A stretch of DNA of 64,000 nucleotides from an uncultured Schlesneria sp. (lineage in GTDB: Bacteria > Planctomycetota > Planctomycetia > Planctomycetales > Planctomycetaceae). The stretch covers positions 26,799 through 90,798 of the forward strand of contig CAIOKO010000032.1 of the NCBI GenBank assembly GCA_903858935.1, read 5' to 3'. The notes beneath the pieces are model-generated. The model worked only from the letters and a program-made list of their open reading frames with translations, did not search any database and was not told the DNA's origin. A program made the position numbers and the translations under genes. Positions 55,320 through 64,000 of this stretch are shown here, piece by piece (position 1 is the first letter of the stretch; the number at the start of each line of letters is the position of its first letter).

Positions 55320-56855
55320 TCACTTCCAATACGATCGATCAAGCGTCCGATAGTTGATGGCTTCGCTCAGATGGGCGGCGGTGATGTTGTCGCTTGCTTC
55401 AAGGTCGGCGATTGTGCGACCGATTCGCAGGATCTTGTCGTGTGCTCTTGCCGATAAGCCCATCTCTTCCATGGCACTTTTCAAAAGCGATTCGGCGTCA
55501 GGTTCCAGCTTACAGAAGATGCGGATCTGTGACGGTGGCATCCGTCCGTTGAGACGCAACGAACCTTTTCCAAAACGACGCTGTTGAATCTCTCTCGCAG
55601 CGACGACTTGAGCCTTCATTGTTTCGCTGTTGGTCCCCGCCGTCTGATTCGAAAGTTCTCGAAATGGGACTGGTGGCACTTCGATGTGGATGTCGAGTCG
55701 ATCAAGTAGCGGGCCACTGATCCGACTCATATAGCGTTCAATCAGCATTGGATTACATTGACACTGTCTGCGAGGATCGCCGAAATAGCCGCAGGGACAG
55801 GGATTCATCGCCGCGACAAGCATTAGATTGGCAGGAAACGTCAGGCTCCCCATTGCTCTGCTGATCGTCACACACCCGTCTTCTAGCGGCTGACGCAGGA
55901 CTTCTAACGTCCGGCGGTTAAACTCCGGAAGCTCATCTAAAAACAAAACTCCGTTATGCGCCAAAGAAATCTCGCCCGGTGTCGGAATACTTCCACCCCC
56001 GACCAGTCCGGCCTCACTGATCGTATGATGTGGCGACCGGAATGGACGCTGCAACATCAACGCCTGGCCCGGCTGCAATCGTCCGACAGCACTGTATATG
56101 CGAGTTGTTTGCAGACTTTCTTCAGGAGCCAGTTCAGGCAAAATTGTTCCGAGCCGCGATGCCAACAACGTCTTGCCAGTTCCCGGGCTCCCCAGCATCA
56201 GCAGATGATGTGCACCTGCCGCTGCAACCGTGACAGCTCGTTTGGCGGATTCCTGACCTCGAACGTCGGAATAGTCCACTCCATATTTGCCGAAGTTCGC
56301 CACGGCGTCAGTCCAACTGAACGGCTGCGGCGGAATGTCTAACTGACCGCTGTAATAGCCAACGGCTTCCGTCAGCGATGTGACAGGGATAATCTCGATC
56401 CCTTCCACCACAGCCGCTTCTTGGGCATTCGCCGCCGGGACAACAAAACCTTTTAAGCCCTGCTCTTTCGCCGAGAGCGCCATCGACAGCGCTCCCTTTG
56501 CAGGACGAATTGTCCCATCGAGGGCCAGTTCCCCGATCGCCGCATACTGACCCAGCACATCCGAAGCCAACTGTCCGCTGGCCACCAGTAACCCCAGGGC
56601 AATCGGAAGGTCGAACGACGCTGCTTCTTTCGGAAGATCCGCAGGAGACAGGTTGATGACGATTCGATCGACCGGCTTGACATAGCCGCAGTTCACCAAC
56701 GCTCGTTCAATCCGATGGGAGCTCTCGCGAACGGCGGCTTCAGCCAAACCGACCAGGATCGTTTTGGGGATAGCGCCGGGCGAAATATCGACCTCAACCT
56801 CGACGGGTAGAGCATCGATTCCCAACAGCGAATAAGTCGTCAGTTTGGCGAGCAT
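55320..56855 (-). CDS. comM: YifB/ComM family Mg-chelatase-like AAA ATPase
   Basis: A 511-residue ComM homologue. An N-terminal Lon-protease-like domain (~1-165) is followed by the AAA+ Mg-chelatase domain: Walker A LLMLGSPGTGKTLLASRL (~217), Walker B GVLFLDELPEFNRRTLEVLR (~300), MNPCPCGYFGDPRRQCQCN (~350) with the typical Cys cluster, and RISGPLLDRLDIHIEVPPV. The C-terminal helical domain ends SEAINYRTLDR. ComM is a hexameric helicase that promotes branch migration in natural transformation. It lies 14 bp after the TPR gene and is probably co-transcribed with it. Confidence 0.94.
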   Translation of the reverse strand: MLAKLTTYSLLGIDALPVEVEVDISPGAIPKTILVGLAEAAVRESSHRIERALVNCGYVKPVDRIVINLSPADLPKEAASFDLPIALGLLVASGQLASDVLGQYAAIGELALDGTIRPAKGALSMALSAKEQGLKGFVVPAANAQEAAVVEGIEIIPVTSLTEAVGYYSGQLDIPPQPFSWTDAVANFGKYGVDYSDVRGQESAKRAVTVAAAGAHHLLMLGSPGTGKTLLASRLGTILPELAPEESLQTTRIYSAVGRLQPGQALMLQRPFRSPHHTISEAGLVGGGSIPTPGEISLAHNGVLFLDELPEFNRRTLEVLRQPLEDGCVTISRAMGSLTFPANLMLVAAMNPCPCGYFGDPRRQCQCNPMLIERYMSRISGPLLDRLDIHIEVPPVPFRELSNQTAGTNSETMKAQVVAAREIQQRRFGKGSLRLNGRMPPSQIRIFCKLEPDAESLLKSAMEEMGLSARAHDKILRIGRTIADLEASDNITAAHLSEAINYRTLDRSYWK

Positions 56856-56869
56856 CTTCGCATTTCTGT

Positions 56870-58348
56870 CTAGGCGTCTTCGCCGTGATCCATATCAATC
56901 TGGTTGGACTCTTCATCACCTCCCTGGATCTCTTCCAGTCGCTTGGCGACGTCCTTGTAGTCATAGTCGATGGCAAGAATGTCGGAGTAGTACTGTTCGG
57001 CCGATTTGTTGTCGTTAGCTTCTTCAGCCAACCGCCCCAGGTAATAGCAGCACTCTTTGTAAGGAATCGGACTTTCGGTTGAATTCAATTTTTCCAACGC
57101 TTTTTCAAACTGACGTTTGGCCAGGTTGTTCTGCTTTTTGGCAAGGAAACAGGTACCCAGACTGGCAAGAACCTGAGCTTCCAACCGGACATCCTTGGAC
57201 GCTGCCTGCAGCAGCGGGATCGCCTTGTCATGTTTTTTACACCGCATGAAGCGTTTCGCGAGCTCGTGCTTCAGCTTCAAGTCATTCGGGTAACGATCAA
57301 CGCGTCGACTGAAGACTTCAATCTCTTGTGACAGTAATTCGTTAGCCAATTCAACGACAATCGCTCGTGATTGTTCATCGTTCGGGTCGCGTGCTGCCGC
57401 CTCCTTTGCAAAGTTCACGTTGCGCCGAACCATGTCGAGTTCAACATCTTCCATCTGTTCGCGTATGTTCGCATCACCACTGACGTCGAGTGCCAGCTTG
57501 TAAGTCTTTGCCGATTCCTCCAGCTTCCCTTCACGTCGATAGTAATCGGCCAGTTTCTGATAATGAGCCACGTTCGCAGGCTCTTTACGTACCATTCGCT
57601 GCAAATCGGCTTCAACCGACTCGCCGGGACCCAACACTTCTTTATTGGTTTTGACATCCCCTTTGACTGACTCTTCGTAGCCTTGCTTAATCGCTTGTTG
57701 TTTGTCTTCGCGAACTTCATGAGTTGATTTGGCGTCGTCGTAACCCGCTTTGTGGATCGTCATGTCCGCACCCAGTGACTGGATTTTGGAACGAACGGCA
57801 CCATTCAGCGGGTCTATCGCCATCACCCTGTCAAGAACGGAGATCGCTGCGGTAAAGTTCTTCCGCATCTCATAGACCTCGGCCAACGCAATCAAAAAAT
57901 CTTTGTTGGTTGGCGCACCATCAGGTCCGGTTGCCTGTTCGTAAGCGAATGATGCAATTTCGAGGAACCCCCGTTCGCGAGTTGCTTCGCCCAGGTCCGC
58001 ATTGAACTGACCATCCCATGGATTGATTGCCAGTGCTTCTTCTGCCGCCAGATCCATGTCGACCCAGTTTTTTGCGCTGCGGGCTTTTTTGATCCGCGAT
58101 CGAAGGCTCGACAACTTCAGGAATGCCATGCTGGCACCGGTCTTGTTGTCTTTATATTTCTTCCGTTCGCTTCCTCTCAGCGACTGTCGATACATCAAAT
58201 TGTCCGGAACCATTTTGACTGCCGTCATGAACATTTCAACGGCATAGTCCCAGTTTCCTTTGGCCAATGCTTCGGTGGCTCGCTTTAAACAATCGGAAGC
58301 CAACTTCCGCTTACGTTGCTCTTCAGGTGAATATCCGGCGCCGGACAT
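56870..58348 (-). CDS. TPR-repeat protein
   Basis: A 492-residue protein of tetratricopeptide repeats with no signal peptide, so cytosolic. Repeats are visible as KRATEALAKGNWDYAVEMFM (~22), LIALAEVYEMRKNFTAAISVL (~150), YQKLADYYRREGKLEESAKTYKL (~265), LASLGTCFLAKKQNNLAKRQFEKAL (~400) and CCYYLGRLAEEANDNKSAEQYY (~440). The tail is highly acidic. It is planctomycete-typical; the partner protein is unknown. comM starts 14 bp downstream on the same strand. Confidence 0.86.
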   Translation of the reverse strand: MSGAGYSPEEQRKRKLASDCLKRATEALAKGNWDYAVEMFMTAVKMVPDNLMYRQSLRGSERKKYKDNKTGASMAFLKLSSLRSRIKKARSAKNWVDMDLAAEEALAINPWDGQFNADLGEATRERGFLEIASFAYEQATGPDGAPTNKDFLIALAEVYEMRKNFTAAISVLDRVMAIDPLNGAVRSKIQSLGADMTIHKAGYDDAKSTHEVREDKQQAIKQGYEESVKGDVKTNKEVLGPGESVEADLQRMVRKEPANVAHYQKLADYYRREGKLEESAKTYKLALDVSGDANIREQMEDVELDMVRRNVNFAKEAAARDPNDEQSRAIVVELANELLSQEIEVFSRRVDRYPNDLKLKHELAKRFMRCKKHDKAIPLLQAASKDVRLEAQVLASLGTCFLAKKQNNLAKRQFEKALEKLNSTESPIPYKECCYYLGRLAEEANDNKSAEQYYSDILAIDYDYKDVAKRLEEIQGGDEESNQIDMDHGEDA

Positions 58349-58531
58349 GTTGCGTTCTCAATCAATGGAGGCGAAAGGTTCGTTTCGTTGCTATAAGACT
58401 ACCATATTGATGACTTCGAACCCAACGAACAATCCATCGTGACGTAAGATTGCTCGCGCAGGTCGGTTACAAATCCAGCAGAATTGGTCCAACGACCGAA
58501 TTCGCGTTTGAGAATAGATTAGGAAAGTTTC

Positions 58532-59926
58532 ATGGGTCAGGCCGTAGTTCACCACTCTCAGAAAGACACCGATCGGGATGCGACTTCAGAATCCGAGAAA
58601 TCAGCCACCACGAGTCAACTGGAACCACAAACTTCCAGCCGTCGCTGGATTCGACGTTTGATCGGTTTTGTTCTGCTAATCTCCGCCTTTGGTTTGGGTT
58701 GGATGGCTGCACTGGCACAGGTTGGAAAACACACCAAGGAAAAGATCGAACCCGCCGTATCGCCTGAGGGACGCGATGCCGCAGCCGTCGTTGTCACAAC
58801 CGAGCCCGTTTCCGTTCGATCAGTACAACGTTCCGTCGAGGCCTTTGGATCACTTCACGGTTTCGAAGAAGTTTCGATTTCTGCCCGAGTCGAAGGTCGT
58901 GTCCGCAAAATTCTGCACGATGTTTCTGATGTCGTCTCACCCACCGAACAACTGCTCGAAATCGACCCCACGGATTACGAATTGTCCGTTCAAAAGGCCG
59001 ATCGAACGTTGCAGGTCGAATTGTCAAAGCTCGGACTTCAGGAACTTCCCGATTCTCGATTGGACTTGGAAAAAGTCCCTTTCGTGGCGAAAGCCAAGTC
59101 GCAAATGGATTACACCAAATTGCGCAACGATCGAATCAGTCGGCTTGCTGCCTCGAAAACCGTCTCCGCCGAAGAATCGGAAAGCGCGGCAAGCGACTAT
59201 CGGACCGCCAAGGCCGAATACGAAAACCAACTCCTGACCGCCGAAACGGATCTTGCAACAATTCAGATGCAGCAAGTCGGATTAGAAGTCGCTCGCGAAC
59301 AACTGGCAAATACCAAAGTCTCGGCCCCGATTCCATCGATTTCCGTGCCAGGAATCGATCAAGTGAAATACGTCGTTTCTCAGCGATCGGTTTCCGAAGG
59401 AACACTCGTCCGACCTGGAACCGAAATCTTTCGAGTCGTGATCAATCAGATCCTGAAATTGCGTGTCCCGGTTCCCGAGCGTTTCAGTTCCGAGATTAAA
59501 CTGCAGCAACAGGTGAATGTCTTTGCCGCGACATCGGCCACTCCGTATATCGGAACGGTCACCCGAATCTACCCGACCGTTGAACCCGCCACACGTACGT
59601 TTCAGGTTGAGATTCAAGTCCCCAATCCTAACGGCGAATTGAAGCCCGGTAGCTTTGCCAAAGCCGCCATCCTGACTCGAGTTGACCCCGATGCGACAAC
59701 CGTCCCGCTTTCAGCCGTTATTCAGTTTGCCGGAATCACAAAGATTTTTCTGGACGAAAACGGTCGAGCCAAAGAGGTCCCCGTCACTCTGGGAACACAG
59801 ACAACAGACTGGGTCGAAATCACCAAACCACAATTGCCACGTGATGCCCACGTTATCACAAGTGGCCAGTCAGTAATCGCGGACGGCACGGATGTTAACG
59901 TTCGTGTTTTGACCCCGTCACCATAA
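58532..59926 (+). CDS. RND efflux periplasmic adaptor (HlyD/MFP family)
   Basis: A 464-residue membrane-fusion protein. One N-terminal span (LIGFVLLISAFGLGWMAALA, ~43-62) anchors it in the inner membrane. The barrel-sandwich half motif GSLHGFEEVSISARVEGRV (~107) is followed by an alpha-helical hairpin (~140-260), the second half motif with VSEGTLVRPGTEIFRV and a beta-barrel with KPGSFAKAAIL. It joins the inner-membrane RND pump to an outer-membrane channel. AGGAAAG fixes the ATG. The RND pump gene starts 25 bp downstream. Confidence 0.93.
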   Translation: MGQAVVHHSQKDTDRDATSESEKSATTSQLEPQTSSRRWIRRLIGFVLLISAFGLGWMAALAQVGKHTKEKIEPAVSPEGRDAAAVVVTTEPVSVRSVQRSVEAFGSLHGFEEVSISARVEGRVRKILHDVSDVVSPTEQLLEIDPTDYELSVQKADRTLQVELSKLGLQELPDSRLDLEKVPFVAKAKSQMDYTKLRNDRISRLAASKTVSAEESESAASDYRTAKAEYENQLLTAETDLATIQMQQVGLEVAREQLANTKVSAPIPSISVPGIDQVKYVVSQRSVSEGTLVRPGTEIFRVVINQILKLRVPVPERFSSEIKLQQQVNVFAATSATPYIGTVTRIYPTVEPATRTFQVEIQVPNPNGELKPGSFAKAAILTRVDPDATTVPLSAVIQFAGITKIFLDENGRAKEVPVTLGTQTTDWVEITKPQLPRDAHVITSGQSVIADGTDVNVRVLTPSP

Positions 59927-59951
59927 GAACTTCAACAGAAATCGTTGCCCA

Positions 59952-62900
59952 ATGAATCTCTCGGAGATTTGTATTCGTCGGCCAGTCTTCACCTGGGTGC
60001 TGGTCGGCATCCCTGTCGTACTTGGCGTCGTCTCATACTACAGCCTTGGTGTTGACCTCTTTCCCAAGGTCGACCTGAGTGCTGTCACGATCTCGGCTCG
60101 GCTTGCAGGGGCCAGTGCCGAAGAAATTGAAACCACTGTCACGAAACTGATTGAAGAAGCGGTCAATCAAGTATCTGGAATTGAAGATCTCCGTTCGACA
60201 ACCCGTGAAGGGATGGCGACGATCATGATCCAGTTTCAACTGAGCAAAGACGGTGACGTCGCAGCTCAAGAAGTTCGCGACAAGATCTCATCCATTCTGA
60301 ATCAATTGCCCCAGGGAATGGAACCTCCCGTCATCAATCGGTTTGACCTGGATGCCGCTCCCATCATGACCATCGGCGTCTCGGGCCGCCGTGATGTGCG
60401 GGAAGTGACAGAAATCGCCAAACGACAGATTCAGGAACAGCTGCAAACGGTCTCGGGTGTCGGTGCCGTTTTTCTCTCAGGAGCACGAACCCGGGCCATC
60501 AACGTCATTGTTAACACTGAAAAACTGGCCTCCTACGAACTCTCTGTTGAAGACGTACGAGTCGCTCTCCAAACCCAGAATATTGAAGTCCCCGGTGGGA
60601 TCGTTAATCAGGGTTCGCGAGAACTCGTGCTGCGGACGCTTGGTCGCATGCAGTCTTCCGATCAGTTTAACGAACTGATTGTCGCCAATCGCGAAGGGCA
60701 TGCGATCCGAATTCGTGATGTCGGACGAGCCGAGGATTCCATTGAAGAACCTCGCGGGCTGAGCCGCCTGGATGGTCTCAACGCGGTCAGCCTGTTCGTT
60801 CAGCGTCAGTCAGGTACGAACACGGTTGCCATCTCGGACGCCGTTCAGGCTCGGCTCACGCGAATCAAGCAAGCCCTGCCCGCCGATATCAAGGTTGAAA
60901 TCATCCAGGATCAGGCACGCTTTATCCGCGAATCGATGGCGGAAGTGAACTTCCATCTGCTGCTCGCCGCCGTCCTGGTCTCGGCGACAATCTTACTGTT
61001 CATTCGCGACTGGCGCACCACCGTTATCGCCACATTGGCCATCCCGACGTCGATCATCCCCACGTTTCTGTTCATGCACTACATGGGGTTTACACTGAAC
61101 AATATCACGATGCTGGCCTTGATCCTTGCCATCGGCATCGTGATTGATGATGCCGTCGTCGTGCACGAAAATATCTTTCGCCACATGGAAGAATTCGGCA
61201 AGGACGCTTTTACCGCCTCACGCGACGGAACACGTGAAATCGCCCTGGCCGTTCTCGCCACCAGCCTGTCTCTGGTTGTGATCTTCGTCCCGGTCGCGTT
61301 TATGGGTGGGATCGTCGGACGTTTTTTCAGCAGTTTTGGCTTAACTGTGGCGTTCGCCGTCGTAATGAGCCTGTTTGTATCGTTCACGCTGACACCGATG
61401 TTGTGTGCTCACTTTCTGAAGCTTGAACCGAGTGAAGCAGGGCACGCCCAGTCAAAAGGAGGCTTCGTTTATCGCACTATTGACGTGCTCTACGGTCGGG
61501 TGCTTGCATGGTCCCTCAAGCACCGGTTTATCACAATGTTCATTAGCGTTCTCGCTTTCCTTTCCACAATCCCCATCGTTATGAACCTGGGGATCAATCT
61601 GGTCCCGCGAGATGATCAAAGCGAATTTCAGGTGACCTACATCACGCCGGAAGGTTACACGCTCGAACGAACCAATCAGGTTCTGTCCGAGATCGAACAG
61701 CGACTGAGCAGCCTCCCTGGTGTCCGACACCGTTTCACAATTATCGGGCAGAACACCGGTGGTTCAGGGAAAGGACAAGGGGATGTCACGCGAGGCTCCA
61801 TTTATTTCCGCATCAAAGAACTGGAAGAACGAGAATACACTCAGTTCGAAGTCCAGGAACGTGCCCGTACCATCCTGAAAGAATACCCCGATCTTCGAAC
61901 TGCTGTTTCAGACGTTTCGGCAATCGGTGGCAACGGTCAGGACAGTCGTACGTTTCAAGTCAGTATCCAAGGTCCGGACATCGACAAACTGGGTAAGTAT
62001 TCGTCCGAGTTCATCGATCGACTTCGCGCCATCCCTGGACTTGTCGACGTCGATTCCACCTTGTCGCTTCGCAAGCCAGAAGTCCAGGTCGCCATCGACC
62101 GTGATCGAGCGAGTGACCTCGGAATTCCCGTACAAACGATCGCCAACAGCCTGAACGTCCTGGTCGGCGGCCAGATCGTTTCTCGCTATAAAGAAGGGAC
62201 TGAACAATACGATGTCTGGCTGCGAGCCGACCAACCGTTTCGAGCCACACCGCAAAGTTTAGAGAGCCTGACGGTCCCCTCCCCTACCGCAGGACAAGTT
62301 CGACTCTCGAGTCTGGCGACCGTCACCGAAGCGCGCGGACCCAGTCAAATTGACCGGTTTAACCGCCAGCGAACCGTGACTTTGCTGGCTCATCCCGACA
62401 AGGTTTCACTGAATGAAGCAATTCAACAGGCTCGTGTCATCGCTCGTGAACTTAATATGCCACCGGAATATGAAGTCACTTTCGGAGGCCAGGCCAAGAT
62501 GCTGGGTGAAACCGGTTATTACTTCATGGTCGCCTTGGGCCTGAGCGTCCTGTTCATGTACCTGATCCTGGCTGCTCAATTCGAAAGCTGGTTAAACCCG
62601 GTCAGTATCCTTGCAGCGTTGCCGGTGACCATCCCGTTCGGCCTGCTGTCGCTGCTGATGTTCCGAACTCCCATGGATTTGTATGCCATGTTCGGCCTGT
62701 TCATGCTGATCGGAATCGTCAAGAAAAACGGGATCCTTCAGGTTGATAAGACCAACGAACTACGGGCGTCGGGCATGGAACGGACCGCAGCAATCCTGGA
62801 GGCCAATCACACTCGACTTCGGCCAATCTTAATGACAACCGTCATGCTGATCGCAGCAATGGTCCCGATCGCACTGGGACGAGGCCCGGGAGCAGGTGCC

Positions 62901-63047
62901 CGGGCGAGCATGGCCAAAGTCATCATCGGCGGACAATCGCTCAGCCTGTTACTGGCACTGCTGGTCACCCCTGTCACCTACGCCATCATCGACAGCCTCG
63001 GCCAATCACTTCGACGATTCGGCCAGCGATTAAGCCGATTGTGGTAA
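59952..63047 (+). CDS. RND efflux pump inner-membrane subunit (AcrB/MexB-like)
   Basis: A 1031-residue RND-superfamily pump with 12 spans and two large periplasmic loops. Landmarks: RPVFTWVLVGIPVVLGVVSY (span 1), the first-loop VDLFPKVDLSAVTI, span 4 region LALILAIGIVIDDAVVVHEN (~390-409) with the proton-relay Asp pair, and the matching span-10 LFMLIGIVKKNGILQVD region carrying the conserved Lys. It exports drugs or toxic compounds with proton import through the adaptor encoded just before. No outer-membrane TolC-like gene lies in the window. Confidence 0.95.
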   Translation: MNLSEICIRRPVFTWVLVGIPVVLGVVSYYSLGVDLFPKVDLSAVTISARLAGASAEEIETTVTKLIEEAVNQVSGIEDLRSTTREGMATIMIQFQLSKDGDVAAQEVRDKISSILNQLPQGMEPPVINRFDLDAAPIMTIGVSGRRDVREVTEIAKRQIQEQLQTVSGVGAVFLSGARTRAINVIVNTEKLASYELSVEDVRVALQTQNIEVPGGIVNQGSRELVLRTLGRMQSSDQFNELIVANREGHAIRIRDVGRAEDSIEEPRGLSRLDGLNAVSLFVQRQSGTNTVAISDAVQARLTRIKQALPADIKVEIIQDQARFIRESMAEVNFHLLLAAVLVSATILLFIRDWRTTVIATLAIPTSIIPTFLFMHYMGFTLNNITMLALILAIGIVIDDAVVVHENIFRHMEEFGKDAFTASRDGTREIALAVLATSLSLVVIFVPVAFMGGIVGRFFSSFGLTVAFAVVMSLFVSFTLTPMLCAHFLKLEPSEAGHAQSKGGFVYRTIDVLYGRVLAWSLKHRFITMFISVLAFLSTIPIVMNLGINLVPRDDQSEFQVTYITPEGYTLERTNQVLSEIEQRLSSLPGVRHRFTIIGQNTGGSGKGQGDVTRGSIYFRIKELEEREYTQFEVQERARTILKEYPDLRTAVSDVSAIGGNGQDSRTFQVSIQGPDIDKLGKYSSEFIDRLRAIPGLVDVDSTLSLRKPEVQVAIDRDRASDLGIPVQTIANSLNVLVGGQIVSRYKEGTEQYDVWLRADQPFRATPQSLESLTVPSPTAGQVRLSSLATVTEARGPSQIDRFNRQRTVTLLAHPDKVSLNEAIQQARVIARELNMPPEYEVTFGGQAKMLGETGYYFMVALGLSVLFMYLILAAQFESWLNPVSILAALPVTIPFGLLSLLMFRTPMDLYAMFGLFMLIGIVKKNGILQVDKTNELRASGMERTAAILEANHTRLRPILMTTVMLIAAMVPIALGRGPGAGARASMAKVIIGGQSLSLLLALLVTPVTYAIIDSLGQSLRRFGQRLSRLW

Positions 63048-63076
63048 GTGGTAAGAGGTGCCCCGCCAGCTTTTCT

Positions 63077-63129
63077 CGTTCCCAAGCTCCAGCTTGGGAA
63101 CGCCCCTCTTCGAAGCTCCGCTTCGCGAA
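63077..63129. repeat. Two GTTCCCAAGCT/GAAGCTCCGC-type palindromes
   Basis: CGTTCCCAAGCT and AGCTTGGGAACG form a near-perfect 26-base hairpin (63077-63102) with a CC centre, 30 bp past the RND stop. A second, weaker hairpin with TTCGAAGCTCCGCTTCGC follows at 63108-63129. Palindromes of the GTTCCCAAGCTCC type are a recognised interspersed motif in several bacterial genomes. Confidence 0.7.
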
Positions 63130-63204
63130 TGGCCAGCGACCCGGAAATGAAAGCAAGCACGGCCCCGAGGTCTCAGGACAATTCCGATGGCGTCCTGTCG
63201 TACA

Positions 63205-63430
63205 TAATTCTCTTCCTTTCGCTTCCTACTGTTCAAAAATCTTCTCTTCAGTCCCGCCAACACGCCACCGCGAAATTGGGTGTCAAAGTTTGATCGAGTT
63301 TGTCCGACTTCGACCATTCCTCGTATTTCATAGGGTTCTCGCGATTGTTTGTCCCGTTTTTCGGCGTGTTCGAGTTTGTTCGAGTTTGTCACAGTTCGAC
63401 CGACTTCGATCAAGTTCGAATCCCATCATT
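63205..63430 (+). repeat. Dispersed TTCGA-rich repeat, copy B
   Basis: Aligns with copy A (18942-19130, inverted) and copy C. Shared blocks: AAAATCTTCTCTTC, ACCGCGAAAT, GGGTGTCAAAGTTTGATCG, GACTTCGACCATTCC, then CGAGTTTGTTCGAGTTTG and ACTTCGATCAAGTTCG. At least six TTCGA words fall in the second half. Non-coding. Confidence 0.75.
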
Positions 63431-63529
63431 ACTCCTAGGCGAGCCGAGAAGCGTAAGCTCTCGGACTCTTCGTGTTTTTTCTATTTACTACTCTCACAGA
63501 ACCACACTCTACCGTTTCGGCCCGCTCTC

Positions 63530-63727
63530 GGACTTTTCGTTCTCTTCTGTTCTGCGAAAAACCGACCATTGCGAAATTCGGTGTCAAAGTTCGATCGACT
63601 TCGACCATTCCTCGTATTTCATAAGGTTTTGACGATTGTTTTCCCGCTTTTTCGCGGTGTTCGAGTTTGTTCGAGTTTGTCGCAGTTCGATCGACTTCGA
63701 CCAGGTTCGACTCCCAACATTCCTACC
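63530..63727 (+). repeat. Dispersed TTCGA-rich repeat, copy C
   Basis: A second copy 325 bp after copy B in the same orientation. It shares GCGAAATTCGGTGTCAAAG, GACTTCGACCATTCCTCG, then GTGTTCGAGTTTGTTCGAG and ACTTCGACCAGGTTCGA. It differs from copy B by indels. Non-coding. Confidence 0.75.
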
Positions 63728-63869
63728 AAGTGAACCAATCGGCGTTAGTCCGTGCACGCTTCGTTAAATTGCCTTCGAACCACGTTCTCAAAACGACGCT
63801 CTCGCCGTTTTCGGCGCCCCCCTACCGTCTTGTCCCTTCTGAGCGTGACATCGAATTCGATTCAGGTTT

Positions 63870-63968
63870 ATTAACCACAGATAACGCGGATGAGCACTGA
63901 TAAATCCCGAAAATGATGTCCTATTTCCCGTCGTCTTATCCGTGCCCATCAGTGCAATCCGTGGTTAA
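63870..63968. repeat. Inverted-repeat unit 4 of the ACCACGGATAACAC family
   Basis: The left arm at 63870-63904 (TTAACCACAGATAACGC, then GGATGAGCACTGATAAA) is inverted at 63931-63968 (CGTCTTATCCGTGCCCATC, then AGTGCAATCCGTGGTTAA). The spacer is about 26 bp. It diverges more from the consensus than units 1 and 2. Confidence 0.7.
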
Positions 63969-64000
63969 ACTCTTCTTAGCAAAATTCTTGACTCCCGCGA

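Noticed and set aside
58689..59237. Plus-strand ORF in another frame of the RND adaptor gene
   Set aside because: Overlaps the conserved adaptor frame completely and has no family resemblance.

Overview
The window looks like a chromosomal segment of a planctomycete (Planctomycetota, probably a Planctomycetaceae relative). The evidence is the gene content: a DUF1559 prepilin-like protein with an H-X9-DG tail, two DUF1501 proteins with twin-arginine signals, FG-GAP/VCBS and ASPIC-UnbV (CRTAC1-type) proteins, several lipoproteins, a Gfo/Idh/MocA oxidoreductase end, and a giant tandem UvrA. Most genes are housekeeping or secreted-protein genes in short transcription units on both strands, separated by repeat-rich gaps. 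I assign the lineage from protein families only. No rRNA or intact tRNA gene is present.

Layout. 1-5 kb: tail of a Gfo/Idh/MocA protein, a long inverted repeat, two cyclophilins (one cytosolic, one exported) each with its own terminator, a cupin, a nonsense-interrupted GxxExxY gene flanked by two copies of an inverted-repeat unit, and a lactonase-type beta-propeller. 5-13 kb: membrane protein, small lipoprotein, the 3' half of a CAU tRNA, a TPR/CRTAC1 gene pair, a convergent heme-motif FG-GAP lipoprotein and a DUF1559 protein. 13-18 kb: small conserved protein, MFS transporter, coiled-coil membrane protein and a rhomboid-like protein lacking catalytic residues. 18.2-19.95 kb: a gene-poor, repeat-filled gap including a four-unit tandem array. 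20-31 kb: RidA and SMP-30, BFD-like 2Fe-2S protein, phosphodiesterase, transketolase, double GNAT, DUF1501, DMT-like protein, ferredoxin, NadB and a lipoprotein.

31.5-39.1 kb is one gene for a 2521-residue protein: two full-length UvrA units in series plus a C-terminal extension of about 330 residues built from two related modules. 39-49 kb: biotin ligase, MBL-fold hydrolase, CapD/WbpM-type sugar-nucleotide enzyme, S1/P1 nuclease, HisF, SurE, a multi-span membrane protein and a stand-alone CaMKII-association-domain homologue. 49-54 kb: a likely three-gene ABC-2 export unit. 54-63 kb: DUF1501, a TPR-ComM pair, and an RND efflux adaptor/pump pair. The last 950 bp are repeats.

The most unusual items are the double UvrA with its unknown C-terminal modules, the bacterial CaMKII hub homologue, the inactive rhomboid, the interrupted GxxExxY gene inside nested repeats, the tRNA remnant, and three families of non-coding repeats. 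I did not find a multi-gene defence or biosynthetic system. The novelty is in single proteins and repeats.
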